Positions 9,212 to 19,742 are shown, numbered from the stretch's first letter. The stretch: 37,878 nt of DNA from Methyloceanibacter sp. (GCA_030669345.1 DAOVDX010000004.1:1-37878); one strand, 5' to 3'. Program-made: numbers and translations. The notes: generated by a model from the sequence alone, not told the origin.

Positions 9212-10210
9212 TCATGCATAGGACTTGAGGACGCGGAATACGCCCAGCCGCGAGGTGAGCATGCACAGGCCCGCCACCACGACGACCATCAGCAGGCATA
9301 GCAAATAACCACCAATATCAAGCTCTCCGGACCCCAACAGGCGCCGCGTCTCCGCCGCGGTAACCGCGCCACCGCCGAGCAAATACATCATTAGCGGCAG
9401 AAGTTGGAAGGCGACCGCGGCTGCGAAGGCGCCCATGAGACCAGCCCGAACTCCGAGCCCTAGGAAGTGCCGCTCGAACTCGCTTGAGATGAAGCGCTCC
9501 TTGGCGCCGACGAAATGCAGCACTTCGATTATCTCGCGATTGGAGGCCATGGCGCTGCGTGTCGCAAAAATGATGACGGCGATTGTCGCGGCGGCGACCA
9601 ACCCGAGCACGGCGATGCCGCCGAGTGCGGTCGAGCGCGTGATGGTGCGGATCTCCGCTTGCCAACGCCGGTGGTCGTCAAGCGTGACGCCATCGAAGTT
9701 TTGGGTCAGCGCTGCTTTGATGCGCTCGATGTCGGGCGGGTTGGAGCGGTCGATCTCCACCGCGATGAGGCGCGGGATCGGCAGAGCGGATATCGACACG
9801 GTATCGCCGAGCCATGGCTCAAGCAGTTTCGCACTGTCTTCGGCGGTGAGTGGTTTGACTCTGGTAATGCCCCTCTGCTTGGCGATGAACAGCGACACCA
9901 ACGTGATCTTCTTTTCGATGTCGGCGGTGTTCACCGGGTCGAGTTCGATGGTGACCTCGCTGGCGATGTCATCGACCCAGGCATTGGCCGACTGGTTGAC
10001 CATGTAGACGCCGCCGGCGGTGAGGCAGGCGAGGAACGTCATGATGGCGAGCACGACGGTCAGTGCGTTGCCGACGATCGAGGTCGGCGGCACAATCTGC
10101 GCGCCCGTGACCTGGAAGTGCGCGGGCAGCAGCGCGGTGAGCCGTGCTGGCAGGATGCCTGCAAGCAGGCTCGTCCAGGGATAGTCCCGAATGTCGGAGA
10201 GCAGGCTCAC
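9212..10210 (-). CDS. ftsX: Cell division protein FtsX
   Basis: 332 aa; TM-flanked extracytoplasmic domain, C-terminal permease region with IIEVLHFVGAKERFISSEFERHFL; overlaps ftsE by 4 bp. Confidence 0.93.
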   Translation of the reverse strand: MSLLSDIRDYPWTSLLAGILPARLTALLPAHFQVTGAQIVPPTSIVGNALTVVLAIMTFLACLTAGGVYMVNQSANAWVDDIASEVTIELDPVNTADIEKKITLVSLFIAKQRGITRVKPLTAEDSAKLLEPWLGDTVSISALPIPRLIAVEIDRSNPPDIERIKAALTQNFDGVTLDDHRRWQAEIRTITRSTALGGIAVLGLVAAATIAVIIFATRSAMASNREIIEVLHFVGAKERFISSEFERHFLGLGVRAGLMGAFAAAVAFQLLPLMMYLLGGGAVTAAETRRLLGSGELDIGGYLLCLLMVVVVAGLCMLTSRLGVFRVLKSYA

Positions 10211-10869
10211 GTGGCGCTGACCTTCAGTTGGCCCTTGTCGAGCATGAGGCGCGGCGCCTCAAGCTGCTCCATGAGGGAATAGTCATGCGTTGCGAGGATG
10301 ACCGATGTGCCGAGCCGGTTGAGTTCGACGAAGAGCCGGAGCAGCCGACTGCCGATGGCCGGATCGACATTGCCCGTGGGCTCATCGGCAAGCAGAAGCT
10401 CGGGCCGGGTGATCACGGCGCGGGCGATGGCCGCACGCTGCTTTTCTCCGCCAGACAGGATCTCGGGATAGGCGTGGATGCGCTCGCCAAGGCCGACCCA
10501 GCGCAGGAGATCGGTTACGTCCTCGGCGTAATCGGACTCTTTCTTGCCCATGACACGGAGTGGCAGGGCCACATTTTCCCAGGTGGTGAGGTGGTCGAGC
10601 AGGCGAAAATCCTGAAAAACGATACCGATTCGGCGTCTGAGCGCGGTACGGCCGGGCGGCGGAAGGTCGGCTACGTTCTCGCCAAATACGAAAATCAAGC
10701 CGCGCGATGGCCTCAGCGACATAAAAAGAAGCCGCAGAAGCGAAGATTTTCCGGCTCCAGAGGCCCCGGTCAGGAAGTGAAAAGACCCCGGTAGCACGTG
10801 AAAAGTAACGTCGCGCAAGATTTCCGGGCCCGAACCGTAGCGAAGGCCGACATTGTCAAAGCGGATCAC
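10207..10869 (-). CDS. ftsE: Cell division ATP-binding protein FtsE
   Basis: 220 aa ABC ATPase: Walker A GASGAGKSS, signature LSGGEKQRAAIARA, Walker B LLLADEPTGNVD. Confidence 0.95.
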   Translation of the reverse strand: MIRFDNVGLRYGSGPEILRDVTFHVLPGSFHFLTGASGAGKSSLLRLLFMSLRPSRGLIFVFGENVADLPPPGRTALRRRIGIVFQDFRLLDHLTTWENVALPLRVMGKKESDYAEDVTDLLRWVGLGERIHAYPEILSGGEKQRAAIARAVITRPELLLADEPTGNVDPAIGSRLLRLFVELNRLGTSVILATHDYSLMEQLEAPRLMLDKGQLKVSAT

Positions 10870-11006
10870 CCGAATTCCTTAAGTCTCTTAACATTGCCGA
10901 CCAATGGCTCTTTATGCTGAACTCCGGGTTAGGTATCAATGGAATTGGACAACTGCATGGGGCGTCCGCATTTTCCTCGAGTAGCGGACGAATTTCGGCT
11001 TTTTAA

Positions 11007-12296
11007 ATGGCAACACAGATTAAATGCCCGGCGTGCGAGACTCGCTATGAAGTCAAAGCGGCGTTTCCACCCGAAGGGCGCAAGGTTCGCTGCGCGAAGT
11101 GCAGCCATGTGTGGCAGGCAAAGCCTGTAGGTGCGGAGGCGCCGGCACCAGCACCGGCGGCGGCACCTGCTTGGACGCCAGCGCCGCAGGCCGCTCCAAA
11201 AGCCCAGGCGCCTCAAGCACCGGCAGCTGCGCCACAGGCACCAGCGCCTCAGGCTCCCACACCCGCAGCGCCTAAAGCACCCACGCCCCCAGTCGCACCT
11301 CAGGCGCCAGCGCCCCAAGCTCCCGCGCCACAGGCTGCACCGCCGGCACCTGCCCCTCAGGCACCACCACCACCACAGGCCGTGCCCGCGCCGCCTCCCG
11401 TGGAGCCCGCGCCACCACCGCCTCAAATGCAGGCCGCACCGCCGCCTCCGCCGCCAGCACCTGTGTCAGCGGCTCTGCCGCCCGCCGCCCAGGCCGACGC
11501 CGAATATGGTGGCGCCGATCTCGCGGCTCAGGTCGCACAGATGAATGCGGAGACCGAGATGGCGCCCCCGCCGGCGCCAGCCGAGTCGACGCAAGCCAAG
11601 CTTGGCGGCCTGTTCGCCAAGATCATGGGCAAGAAGAAGGGCGCGCCCGCCGAGCCATCGGCGTCAGAGTCGGCGGCGGCAGAGCCGGCTCCGTCCGAAG
11701 CCGTTCCGCCGCCCGAAGGAAGCTTCACCGCGGCTGCATCCGCTGATGCGAGTTTCGACGCTGGATTTCCCGAAGACGAACCCTCCGATGCCGCGCTTGC
11801 CGACCCGGCTCTGGTTGCCGCGGCGTTCGGCGAGACATCACCCAAGTCGGGGCGCAAGAAGCCTTTGCCGATCGTGGCCATTGGCTGGGGCATCCTGGCG
11901 CTAATCGTCCTTATCGTCGTCAGCCTGTTCGTGTTTGCGCCGTCCACCACGGTGTCCATGCTGCCAGGGGCCGCACGCATCTATTCGCTGTTCGGCATGC
12001 CGGTCGGCGCCAACGGTCTCGCCTTCGAAGGTGTCCGCTATGGCTGGACCAATGACGGCAGCCAGACGGTGCTCGAAGTTCAGGGCAATGTGCGCAATAC
12101 GAGCTCGGCCAACATGGCCGTGCCGACGGTTGTCATTGCGCTGCGCGACGAGAAGGGTGAGGAAATTTCCGAATGGACGACGGAAGTGGGCTCGGCTGAA
12201 CTCAAAGCTGGCGAAGAGGCTCCGTTCTTGCGGCAGATCCCGTCGCCACCGAGCAATGTTCGCAGCATCAAAGTTCGCTTCACCCAAGCGAATTAG
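11007..12296 (+). CDS. MJ0042-type zinc-ribbon protein with Pro/Ala-rich linker, one TM segment and DUF3426-like C-terminus
   Basis: 429 aa; CPACETRYEVKAAFPPEGRKVRCAKCSHVW, long (PQAPAPQAP)n region, TM IVAIGWGILALIVLIVVSLFVF, C-terminal VLEVQGNVRNTSSANMAVPTVVIALRDEKGEEI. Confidence 0.93.
   Translation: MATQIKCPACETRYEVKAAFPPEGRKVRCAKCSHVWQAKPVGAEAPAPAPAAAPAWTPAPQAAPKAQAPQAPAAAPQAPAPQAPTPAAPKAPTPPVAPQAPAPQAPAPQAAPPAPAPQAPPPPQAVPAPPPVEPAPPPPQMQAAPPPPPPAPVSAALPPAAQADAEYGGADLAAQVAQMNAETEMAPPPAPAESTQAKLGGLFAKIMGKKKGAPAEPSASESAAAEPAPSEAVPPPEGSFTAAASADASFDAGFPEDEPSDAALADPALVAAAFGETSPKSGRKKPLPIVAIGWGILALIVLIVVSLFVFAPSTTVSMLPGAARIYSLFGMPVGANGLAFEGVRYGWTNDGSQTVLEVQGNVRNTSSANMAVPTVVIALRDEKGEEISEWTTEVGSAELKAGEEAPFLRQIPSPPSNVRSIKVRFTQAN
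11140..11480 (+). repeat. Degenerate Pro/Ala/Gln codon repeat encoding the low-complexity linker of the zinc-ribbon protein
   Basis: Reiterated CAGGCGCCAGCGCCtCAAGC-like units encoding APQAPAPQAP. Confidence 0.8.
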
Positions 12297-12336
12297 CAAC
12301 GCGAACGAACCCCAACTTTAAGAAGGCGAACGAGGC

Positions 12337-12876
12337 ATGGCGGAAAGCGCTGTGGCGGAGACCATAAAGCCGCTGTTCAGCGCCGAGACCATTGCGTGCC
12401 GCGTTGAGGCGTTGGCGCGCGACATCGCCGCCGCCAAACTCGACAATCTCATCATTGTCGCGGTGTTGAAGGGCAGCTTCATCTTCGCCGCCGACATGAT
12501 CCGGGCGCTGCACCGCCAAGGGCTTCACCCGGAAATCGATTTCATGTTTCTGGCGAGCTATGGCTCCGGCACCGTCGGTGGCGAGGTCAAGGTGCTGCGC
12601 GACGTGGAGGTTCGACTTGCCGGGCGCGACGTGGTCATCGTCGATGATATTTTGGATTCCGGACGCACGCTCGTCTTCGCCAAGGAACTTCTGGCGGCGC
12701 GTGGCGCGCGCGTCGTCAAGACCTGCATCCTGCTCGACAAGCAAGTGCCGCGCGATGTGGATGTGACGCCGGACTTTACCGGCTTTGAATGTCCGGCTGA
12801 GTTCGTGGTCGGCTACGGCATGGACCTCGATAATCGCTATCGCGAGCTGCCCTATATCGGTGTGCTTGAAGCGTGA
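12337..12876 (+). CDS. hpt: Hypoxanthine phosphoribosyltransferase
   Basis: 179 aa; VVIVDDILDSGRTL PRPP motif, VAVLKGSFIFAADMIRAL. Confidence 0.95.
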   Translation: MAESAVAETIKPLFSAETIACRVEALARDIAAAKLDNLIIVAVLKGSFIFAADMIRALHRQGLHPEIDFMFLASYGSGTVGGEVKVLRDVEVRLAGRDVVIVDDILDSGRTLVFAKELLAARGARVVKTCILLDKQVPRDVDVTPDFTGFECPAEFVVGYGMDLDNRYRELPYIGVLEA

Positions 12877-12886
12877 TTGGCCAAGC

Positions 12887-13990
12887 CTACCGGTCAAGAA
12901 CCAGCCTGATCTCGACGAGATTTGAGCGCACCCGCAAGACATAAAAACCAAGCGTGGCAAGATGGGATGGCATCAGCCAGCCGGACTCCGCACCATTCGA
13001 GATGATCGTCGGCTGGATGTTGAGCGAGGCGCGCAACTGCTCCTCAAGCTCGGACCACAGCGTGGCGAGGCGGCGTTGGGCGATGACGTCCTTGAAGTCG
13101 GCGCGGGCGGCGGTGAGGATGCCGTAATAGGCGTAGAGCTGGCCATAGGCGAACCAGAAGCGGTCGTCGGCGCGCGTATCGAACCAGCCGCTGTTGTAGT
13201 TCTCCGAACGCTCCCGCAGGATTGCCGAAGTCGCGCCGATATCAGAGGCGATGCGGTCGACGAACTGCAGCAGATTGTCGGCGCGCGCATCGAACACGGC
13301 CTCGCATTTTTCCAGCCGGTCGTTGAACGCGTTCAGGTCCTTGATGGCCGCGCGATAGAAGCTCGGCGTCGGGGTCTTCGGACCGAACGGGCTTAGGCTG
13401 AAATACCAAGTGCTCTCGTCGAATTGGAGACTGCCGCGCGCGTTTTGCAGATTGGGATCGATCTGCGAGGTGCCACGCACGCGCCCCAAGGTGTCGACAA
13501 GTTCAATGGTCGTGCGGCGGATCGCTTGGTGCACGCCGCGCTGGAACGACGCCTTGTTGTCGAAGAACGGCGTCTTGTCCCAAGCGAGCCCGAACAGGCC
13601 GAGCTTGTAGAGGATCATCGAAGACAGCCACGCATTCTGATTGACGTTGAAGTCGACCAGACCGGCGGTGGCGTCGACGATGAGAGATCGCTGGCAAGAC
13701 TGCGTCCCGTCTGCTGCGGGCTTGGCTGGCGTTTCGCCCGAGCCCTCATAGGCGGTCGCATAGTCTGGATCGAAATCCGTCCAGCGCTGCGTCGCCCAGA
13801 AGAAATATCCGTAGAGAACCACGAGGCAGAAAAGGAGTGCACCGAGCACGGCTTTGAGAATGACGCCGCGGCGGGTGAACCATTGCCCGATCCAAACGAA
13901 CGGCTTCAGCACAAACGCAACGGCGAGGCCGACGCCACGTCCCATCGCTTCGCAGGCGCGGGTGAAGAAGCTCACGATGTTATCGAGCAT
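12887..13990 (-). CDS. DUF2333 family membrane protein
   Basis: 367 aa; N-terminal TM (AVLGALLFCLVVLYGYFFW), NQNAWLSSMILYKLGLFGLAWDKTPFFDNKASFQRGVHQAIRRT. Confidence 0.85.
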   Translation of the reverse strand: MLDNIVSFFTRACEAMGRGVGLAVAFVLKPFVWIGQWFTRRGVILKAVLGALLFCLVVLYGYFFWATQRWTDFDPDYATAYEGSGETPAKPAADGTQSCQRSLIVDATAGLVDFNVNQNAWLSSMILYKLGLFGLAWDKTPFFDNKASFQRGVHQAIRRTTIELVDTLGRVRGTSQIDPNLQNARGSLQFDESTWYFSLSPFGPKTPTPSFYRAAIKDLNAFNDRLEKCEAVFDARADNLLQFVDRIASDIGATSAILRERSENYNSGWFDTRADDRFWFAYGQLYAYYGILTAARADFKDVIAQRRLATLWSELEEQLRASLNIQPTIISNGAESGWLMPSHLATLGFYVLRVRSNLVEIRLVLDR

Positions 13991-13995
13991 GGGCT

Positions 13996-16707
13996 TTAGA
14001 ACGAGCGGATGAGGCGCTCGAGATAGTCGAGCTCTAGCGTCGTCCGGGAGGGATCGCCAATCCTACGGCGAAGCTCGTCGAGAACTTCGCGTGCCCGCTG
14101 AATGTCGATCTCGTCGGGCACTTGAGCGGACAGTCCGAGGTCGGGGCGGTTGGAACGATCAGGGCGGCCAAGCGGATCGCGCCCATTGCTGCCGGGCCCT
14201 CGGCCCGCCTGCATCTCGCCATTCTCCATCATTTCCTGCGCCATGGCCTGCGCGCCTTTGCGCATGCGGTCGAGCGCCAGGGTCTGATTTTGGGTGGCGC
14301 TCTCAAGGTCGCGCTTCGCCAGCGCCTCCTCGGCGTCTTCCATGGCTTCTTCTGCGCCACCGAATTCCTTCGATGCGTCGCCGCCTTGCGCGCGCATGCG
14401 CTCCATCAGCTGTTGCAGCTTGTCGCGTAGCTTTTTCTGGCGCTTAGCGAGCTCGCCGAGAGGACCCTGCTGCTGACCTTGCTTGCCGAGTTCCGTCTCG
14501 CCGCCGGCAGCGTCGCCCTGCCGGCCCGACTGGCCTTGAGCCTTGGCGCCGCTTTGCCCGCCTTGGGGCAATTGATCCTGGAACGGGGCCTTGCCCATGC
14601 CCTGTCCGAAATCCATGGATTGGTTAGGCGGGCTCACTTTGAACTGATCGCCACCACCGCCTTTGCCCTGCTTCTGCTTCTCCGCGAAGGTGTCATCGAG
14701 CAGCTTTTGTTGATCGGAAACCACGTCATCGAGTTCCTTCATCATCTCGTTGGCGCGCTTCTGCTTTGCGTTCTTGGGAAGATTTCCAGTCTGCAACTGC
14801 TCGAGAATGTCGTTCAGCTCGGACAGCATGCGTTCGGCCTGCTCCTTGGAGCCCGCCTCGGAGAGGTCCTGGATGCTTTCCAGGAGCTTGTCGAGGTCTT
14901 GCTCCGAAACGAGCTGTTCGCCGTCCTTGGCCTCTTGCTGAGGCATGTCGGCGGTCTCTTGCTGCTGCTCGGCAAGCGCTTGGAGATAGCGGCCGAGCGC
15001 GGCGCGAAGTTCCTCGACGCGGCATTCGATTTCGTCAGACGAGGCATTCTCCTGAAGCGCCTTCTTGAGTGCGTCCTGAGCGATTTTGAGTTCGTGCTCG
15101 GCCTCGGGCAGGTCGCCTTCCTCAATACGGAGCGCCGTGGCCCAGAGCTGGTCGACGACGCTGGCAACGCTTTCGCGTGAGTCGTTGTTCAAGAGGCGCC
15201 AATAGCTGTCGCGCAAGGAGAGATAAACCAAGCGGTCGTCGATGACCCGTTCCTCGCCAAGCGTCAGGGCGTCGATCGCCCGCGCAACGGTCGCCAGCGC
15301 GGCGGGCTCGCGCACCAGCTTCTTGCGCTGCTCGACCACGGCCCTGGCGAGCGGGTCGGTGAAGGTCCGCTCCGGCAGCACGAACTCATAGACCTGACTC
15401 TTGCCCGCCTTATCCGCCTGGTCACGGGCGATGAGGGTCATGCGAACTTTCAAGCCCGCCCAGGGATGTGCGGTCAGGTCCTGGGTGGCGCGGCCTTTGA
15501 CCTTCTTGGCGTTGGTCTGCGGCAGTTGCAGTGGCATGACCGGAGGATTGAAGAGCGGGTTCGCCTCGACCAGAGCGTCTTCGCCAACCTCTTCGCCGGG
15601 CGCGGGGGGAACGAAGGCTTGGTCTTCGCCGGCGGCCAATGCGAACTGGACTTCGGCGCTGGCCACGCCGTAATCGTCCAGCGCGCCATAGAGGAGGCGG
15701 AGCGCGCCGCGCGGCATGGTCTTGGGATCGGTCGTCAGCGCGATTGTCGGTGGCGTATCTTCGATCAGCTCAAACTGCCATTGGGCGACGGTCTGGCCGC
15801 CGATTCTGACATCGGCGGTGAGCGGCTCCATGACTCCGACATTGAACTCCACCAGCCCCGTGGCGCCACCAGTCTTGGGCTCGATGGTTTTTGGGTCGGC
15901 GGTGCTGCCTTTTCGGATGGTAAGGGTCACATCATCGCCGTCCGGCACATGGGTGCGGATGATGAGCTGGCTCCGCTCCGGCACCGACAGCGCGCGGAAG
16001 GTTTCCGACCCTGCACCCACGGTCTCACTGCCGTCGGCCAAAATGATGGGCGCCAAGCCGGTGTAGATCGGCGGCGTCACCCAAGCGTCGAGCCTGAGCA
16101 GCGCTGTCGTGGTGTTGCTGGCGGTGGGCGAGAAAGCCGCGGCGAGGCGCGGCCGGCTATCGGCACCCGCTGCGAGGGCAGCGACGATGAGCCCGAGCAG
16201 AAGAAGAACCCGGATGGCGTAAGGGTCGTTACGATCGGTGCGGGGCGCGGGCCAGGACGGTTTCAGTTTGGCGACGAGTCGCGCCAAGCGCTTGCGATGC
16301 GTGGCCCACAGCATTGCCGTTACGGGCGCCGCCGTCGTGCCGAGTTGGTCCTCATAAGATGAGGCTGGGCGGTGTTTGATATTGGCGTTGCGCTCAAACC
16401 GCCGGAGCGCCTCGATGCGGGTCGGCACGACCAGCCGAACCAGCGGCAGGAAGGAGACGATGAAGGCGACACCGAACGCGCCAAGCAGGATGCGATGCAT
16501 TAGCGGCGGCATCACGCTCCAGCCACTGAGCAGGGTGATAATCAGAAAGGCGCAGACCACAACAAAGGGCAAGAGCAGCGCCTCCCAGGCGCGCTCGGCA
16601 AGAAGCGCAAGCCAACTCAGGCGCACGCGGCCCTCGAAGCGCTTCTTCAGCGCCGTCGCCTCCGCGGTTTCCTTGGCCGTGAATCTTGGTCGTGAGCATC
16701 TTGCCAT
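13996..16707 (-). CDS. TIGR02302/DUF4175 family large membrane protein
   Basis: 903 aa; N-terminal TM segments, long Gln/Glu-rich coiled region, C-terminal DPLGRPDRSNRPDLG...VPDEIDIQRAREVLDELRRRIGDPSRTTLELDYLERLIRSF; typical neighbour of lysA-argH in Rhizobiales. Confidence 0.88.
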   Translation of the reverse strand: MARCSRPRFTAKETAEATALKKRFEGRVRLSWLALLAERAWEALLLPFVVVCAFLIITLLSGWSVMPPLMHRILLGAFGVAFIVSFLPLVRLVVPTRIEALRRFERNANIKHRPASSYEDQLGTTAAPVTAMLWATHRKRLARLVAKLKPSWPAPRTDRNDPYAIRVLLLLGLIVAALAAGADSRPRLAAAFSPTASNTTTALLRLDAWVTPPIYTGLAPIILADGSETVGAGSETFRALSVPERSQLIIRTHVPDGDDVTLTIRKGSTADPKTIEPKTGGATGLVEFNVGVMEPLTADVRIGGQTVAQWQFELIEDTPPTIALTTDPKTMPRGALRLLYGALDDYGVASAEVQFALAAGEDQAFVPPAPGEEVGEDALVEANPLFNPPVMPLQLPQTNAKKVKGRATQDLTAHPWAGLKVRMTLIARDQADKAGKSQVYEFVLPERTFTDPLARAVVEQRKKLVREPAALATVARAIDALTLGEERVIDDRLVYLSLRDSYWRLLNNDSRESVASVVDQLWATALRIEEGDLPEAEHELKIAQDALKKALQENASSDEIECRVEELRAALGRYLQALAEQQQETADMPQQEAKDGEQLVSEQDLDKLLESIQDLSEAGSKEQAERMLSELNDILEQLQTGNLPKNAKQKRANEMMKELDDVVSDQQKLLDDTFAEKQKQGKGGGGDQFKVSPPNQSMDFGQGMGKAPFQDQLPQGGQSGAKAQGQSGRQGDAAGGETELGKQGQQQGPLGELAKRQKKLRDKLQQLMERMRAQGGDASKEFGGAEEAMEDAEEALAKRDLESATQNQTLALDRMRKGAQAMAQEMMENGEMQAGRGPGSNGRDPLGRPDRSNRPDLGLSAQVPDEIDIQRAREVLDELRRRIGDPSRTTLELDYLERLIRSF

Positions 16708-16801
16708 GTTCCAATTTCTTTAGCACAGGGGCCGCCTGAGCAAGGATTACATCACGGTAATCTAGGGCTCGAAGCGCGCAGAATGGAGGCTCGAAAGCCG
16801 T

Positions 16802-18085
16802 TTAGGTCCAGTCCGGCAGACGTTCCGCCGCGAGCATATCCTCATAGCTCGGCCGGGGCCGGGTGACGCAATGGCGGCGTCCAGACACCAGAACCTCGGG
16901 CACCAGGGGACGGCTGTTATATTGGGAGGCCAGCACCGCGCCATAGGCACCTGCGGTCATCACGGCAATCAGGTCCCCGGCGTGAAGCTCCGGGAGCGAC
17001 CGCTCCAGCGCCAGATAGTCGCCGGTCTCGCAGATGGGCCCCACCACATCGGTCACGACGTTCGGCGTTCCTGGCGCCGGCTCGATCACCGGCATGATCT
17101 CGTGATGAGCCTCGTAGAGCGTGGGCCGGATCAAATCGTTCATGGCGGCGTCGACAATGGTGAAAGTCTTTGCGCCGACATGCTTCACGCTGAGCACGCG
17201 CGAAACCAGGATGCCGGCATTGCCCGCGATCATGCGGCCGGGCTCAAACAGCAGGCGCACGCCGAGATCCCCGACCGCCTGATTGACCAACGCGGCGTAG
17301 TCAGCGGGAAGCGGCGGTGGCGGTTCGTCGTTGCGGTAAGGGATGCCAAGGCCGCCACCGAGATTGACAAACGCGATGTCGAAGCCTGCGCCGCGCAACG
17401 TGCCAACCAGTTTGGTCAACGGCGCGAAGGCATTCCTGAACGGCTCAAGGTCGGTGATCTGACTGCCGATATGCATATGCACGCCGACAGGCGAGATGCC
17501 CGGCAGCTCAGCCGCGAGGCGATAGAGCGACAGGGCACGCTCGAACGGCACGCCGAACTTGTTCTCAGCCTTGCCGGTGGCAATCTTGTGATGGGTCTTG
17601 GCGTCGACGTCGGGGTTCACGCGCAACGCAATGCGTGCGGTTTGCCCGCGCGCGTCAGCCACTTCGCTCAAATCGCGAAGCTCTTCTTCCGACTCTACGT
17701 TGAAGGCGAAGATGCCAGCATTAAGCGCGAAGGCCATTTCCTCCTTGGTCTTGCCAACGCCGGAGAAGGCTATCCGCTCGGGCGGCACGTTGACGGCGAG
17801 CGCCCGGCGAAGCTCGCCTTCGGAGACCACGTCCATGCCCGCGCCAAGCTTCGCCAGAGTGGCGAGCACGCCGAGATTGGAGTTGGCCTTGATCGAGTAG
17901 CAGACCAGCGTGTCGGGCGCGCCAGCGAAGGCGTCCGCGAACACCTGATAGTGGCGCTCGAACGTTGCCGTCGAATAGCAATAGAACGGAGTCCCGACGG
18001 CGTCGGCCAACGCTAAGAGGTCAACGTCTTCGGCGTGCAGTACGCTCGCGTGGGAGACACCGCGCCGGTAGGAAAAATGGTGCAT
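16802..18085 (-). CDS. lysA: Diaminopimelate decarboxylase
   Basis: 427 aa; FYCYSTATFERHY, CYSIKANSNLGVL PLP-Lys motif, VGVHMHIGSQITDL, CETGDYLA. Confidence 0.96.
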   Translation of the reverse strand: MHHFSYRRGVSHASVLHAEDVDLLALADAVGTPFYCYSTATFERHYQVFADAFAGAPDTLVCYSIKANSNLGVLATLAKLGAGMDVVSEGELRRALAVNVPPERIAFSGVGKTKEEMAFALNAGIFAFNVESEEELRDLSEVADARGQTARIALRVNPDVDAKTHHKIATGKAENKFGVPFERALSLYRLAAELPGISPVGVHMHIGSQITDLEPFRNAFAPLTKLVGTLRGAGFDIAFVNLGGGLGIPYRNDEPPPPLPADYAALVNQAVGDLGVRLLFEPGRMIAGNAGILVSRVLSVKHVGAKTFTIVDAAMNDLIRPTLYEAHHEIMPVIEPAPGTPNVVTDVVGPICETGDYLALERSLPELHAGDLIAVMTAGAYGAVLASQYNSRPLVPEVLVSGRRHCVTRPRPSYEDMLAAERLPDWT

Positions 18086-18100
18086 GACAGGAAGAGGGGG

Positions 18101-18286
18101 CTAATCGAGTAGACGGTCAATCCATAAACGGCGATCCGGCGCCTTGGACATCTTGCTGGACGGGTCGGCAGCGGTCTCGGGATAGCTCGGCTTCGGCCGG
18201 TCCAACGAACCGCGCCGTCCGCAGGCGCTAAGCCCGACAGCCGTTATCAACGCAAGCATTATGAGGACGCGCAGTGCGCTTCCCAT
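18101..18286 (-). CDS. Small lipoprotein (LptM-like)
   Basis: MGSALRVLIMLALITAVGLSACGRRGSLDRPKPSYPE: lipobox LSAC followed by GRRG; between argH and lysA. Start taken at the internal Met rather than ORF start 18331. Confidence 0.8.
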   Translation of the reverse strand: MGSALRVLIMLALITAVGLSACGRRGSLDRPKPSYPETAADPSSKMSKAPDRRLWIDRLLD

Positions 18287-18335
18287 GATCGTGCCCCTAT
18301 GGTCAGAACCCTTCCTATAGGTTCCTTCCATCCTT

Positions 18336-19742
18336 TTATCGCGACAGGCTGTCCTTTTCCAAACGCTTTATCCACCGTCTGGCCTCAGCCCGCACATTGG
18401 AGGGAGCGGTTCCCCCTTGGCTTCTGCGGCTTTTGGCCGACTGGCTGGGGTCCAAGATAGCAAAGACGTGTTTGGTGACCCGTGGCTCGATGCCTTGAAT
18501 CTGCGAAAGCTTCAGGTTTTTTAGGTCGCAATCCTTGGATTCGGCGAGTGCCACGATTCGCCCGGTGAGGTGGTGGGCCTCCCGGAAGGGAATTCCGAGA
18601 TTCTGCACCAGCCAGTCGGCGAGGTCGGTGGCCGTGGCATATTCCTGGCCCGCTGCTTCGCGCATGGCATCGGCATTGATCTCAAGGTCGCCAACCATGC
18701 CAGCCATGGCGGCAAGCCCAAGCTTCAGCGCATCGAGCGCGTCGAAGACAGGTTCCTTGTCTTCCTGCATGTCCTTGGCATAGGCGAGCGGCAGGCCCTT
18801 CATCACCATCAGCAGTGCCTGGAAGGCACCGGCGATCCGCCCGGTCTTGGCCCGCACCAATTCGGCGGCGTCCGGGTTCCGTTTTTGCGGCATGATCGAG
18901 GAGCCGGTGGAGAACGCATCGGACAATCTGGCGAAGCCGAATTGCGGCGAGGTCCACAGCACTATTTCTTCGGCGAGCCGCGACAGATGCATGGCGGCGA
19001 TCGATGTGTCCGCCAACGTCTCCAGCGCGAAGTCCCGGTCGGAAACGGCGTCGAGCGAGTTTGCCGTCGGCTTGGTAAAGCCGAGCGCCTTGGCGGTCAT
19101 GTTCCGGTCAATGGGAAAGCTCGTGCCAGCAAGCGCCGCGGAGCCCAACGGGCATTCGGACAAACGCTTGGCGGCATCGGCAAAGCGGCCACGGTCGCGG
19201 GACAGCATCTCCACATAAGCGAGGCAATGATGGCCGAACGTGATGGGCTGAGCCGTCTGCAAATGGGTGAAGCCCGGCATCACCGTGGCGGCGTGTTCGA
19301 GCGCCATCGTCGCGAGCGCAAGCTGAAGCGCGGCGAGACCGGCGTCGAGGCCAATGATCTCGTCCCGCACATAGAGCTTGAAGTCGGTGGCGACCTGATC
19401 GTTGCGCGACCGCGCGGTGTGCAACTTGCCGGCGACCGGGCCGATCAGCTTGCGCAGCCGGCTCTCGATATTGAGATGGATGTCTTCCAAGGCTCGCGCA
19501 AATTTGAACTTGCCCGCCTCCATCTCGGCCAGAATTTGGTCGAGACCTTTGGATATCTCGCGCGCGTCCTTCTTCGTGACGATGCCGGACGCCGCGAGCA
19601 TGGTGACATGGGCCTTGGAGGCTAGGATGTCGTGCCGCCATAGGCGCTTGTCGAAGTCGATGGAGGCATTTATCTCCTCCATGATCTCCGCGGGACTTGC
19701 GGCAAAGCGGCCGCCCCACATGGTGTTGGTCATATCGTCCAA
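18336..19742 (-). CDS. argH: Argininosuccinate lyase
   Basis: 468 aa; [17 protein letters not shown] signature, [20 protein letters not shown]. May start at ATG 19733 (internal [10 protein letters not shown]). Confidence 0.96.
   Translation of the reverse strand: MDDMTNTMWGGRFAASPAEIMEEINASIDFDKRLWRHDILASKAHVTMLAASGIVTKKDAREISKGLDQILAEMEAGKFKFARALEDIHLNIESRLRKLIGPVAGKLHTARSRNDQVATDFKLYVRDEIIGLDAGLAALQLALATMALEHAATVMPGFTHLQTAQPITFGHHCLAYVEMLSRDRGRFADAAKRLSECPLGSAALAGTSFPIDRNMTAKALGFTKPTANSLDAVSDRDFALETLADTSIAAMHLSRLAEEIVLWTSPQFGFARLSDAFSTGSSIMPQKRNPDAAELVRAKTGRIAGAFQALLMVMKGLPLAYAKDMQEDKEPVFDALDALKLGLAAMAGMVGDLEINADAMREAAGQEYATATDLADWLVQNLGIPFREAHHLTGRIVALAESKDCDLKNLKLSQIQGIEPRVTKHVFAILDPSQSAKSRRSQGGTAPSNVRAEARRWIKRLEKDSLSR

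Noticed and set aside
10879-10892. CtrA-like box TTAAGTCTCTTAAC upstream of ftsE
   Set aside because: Spacing between TTAA and TTAAC is 5 nt, not the 7 nt of the canonical CtrA site; too degenerate to call.
16871-18016. 381-aa plus-strand ORF opposite lysA
   Set aside because: Antisense to an unambiguous lysA; His/Arg/Asp-rich composition typical of reverse-strand translation.
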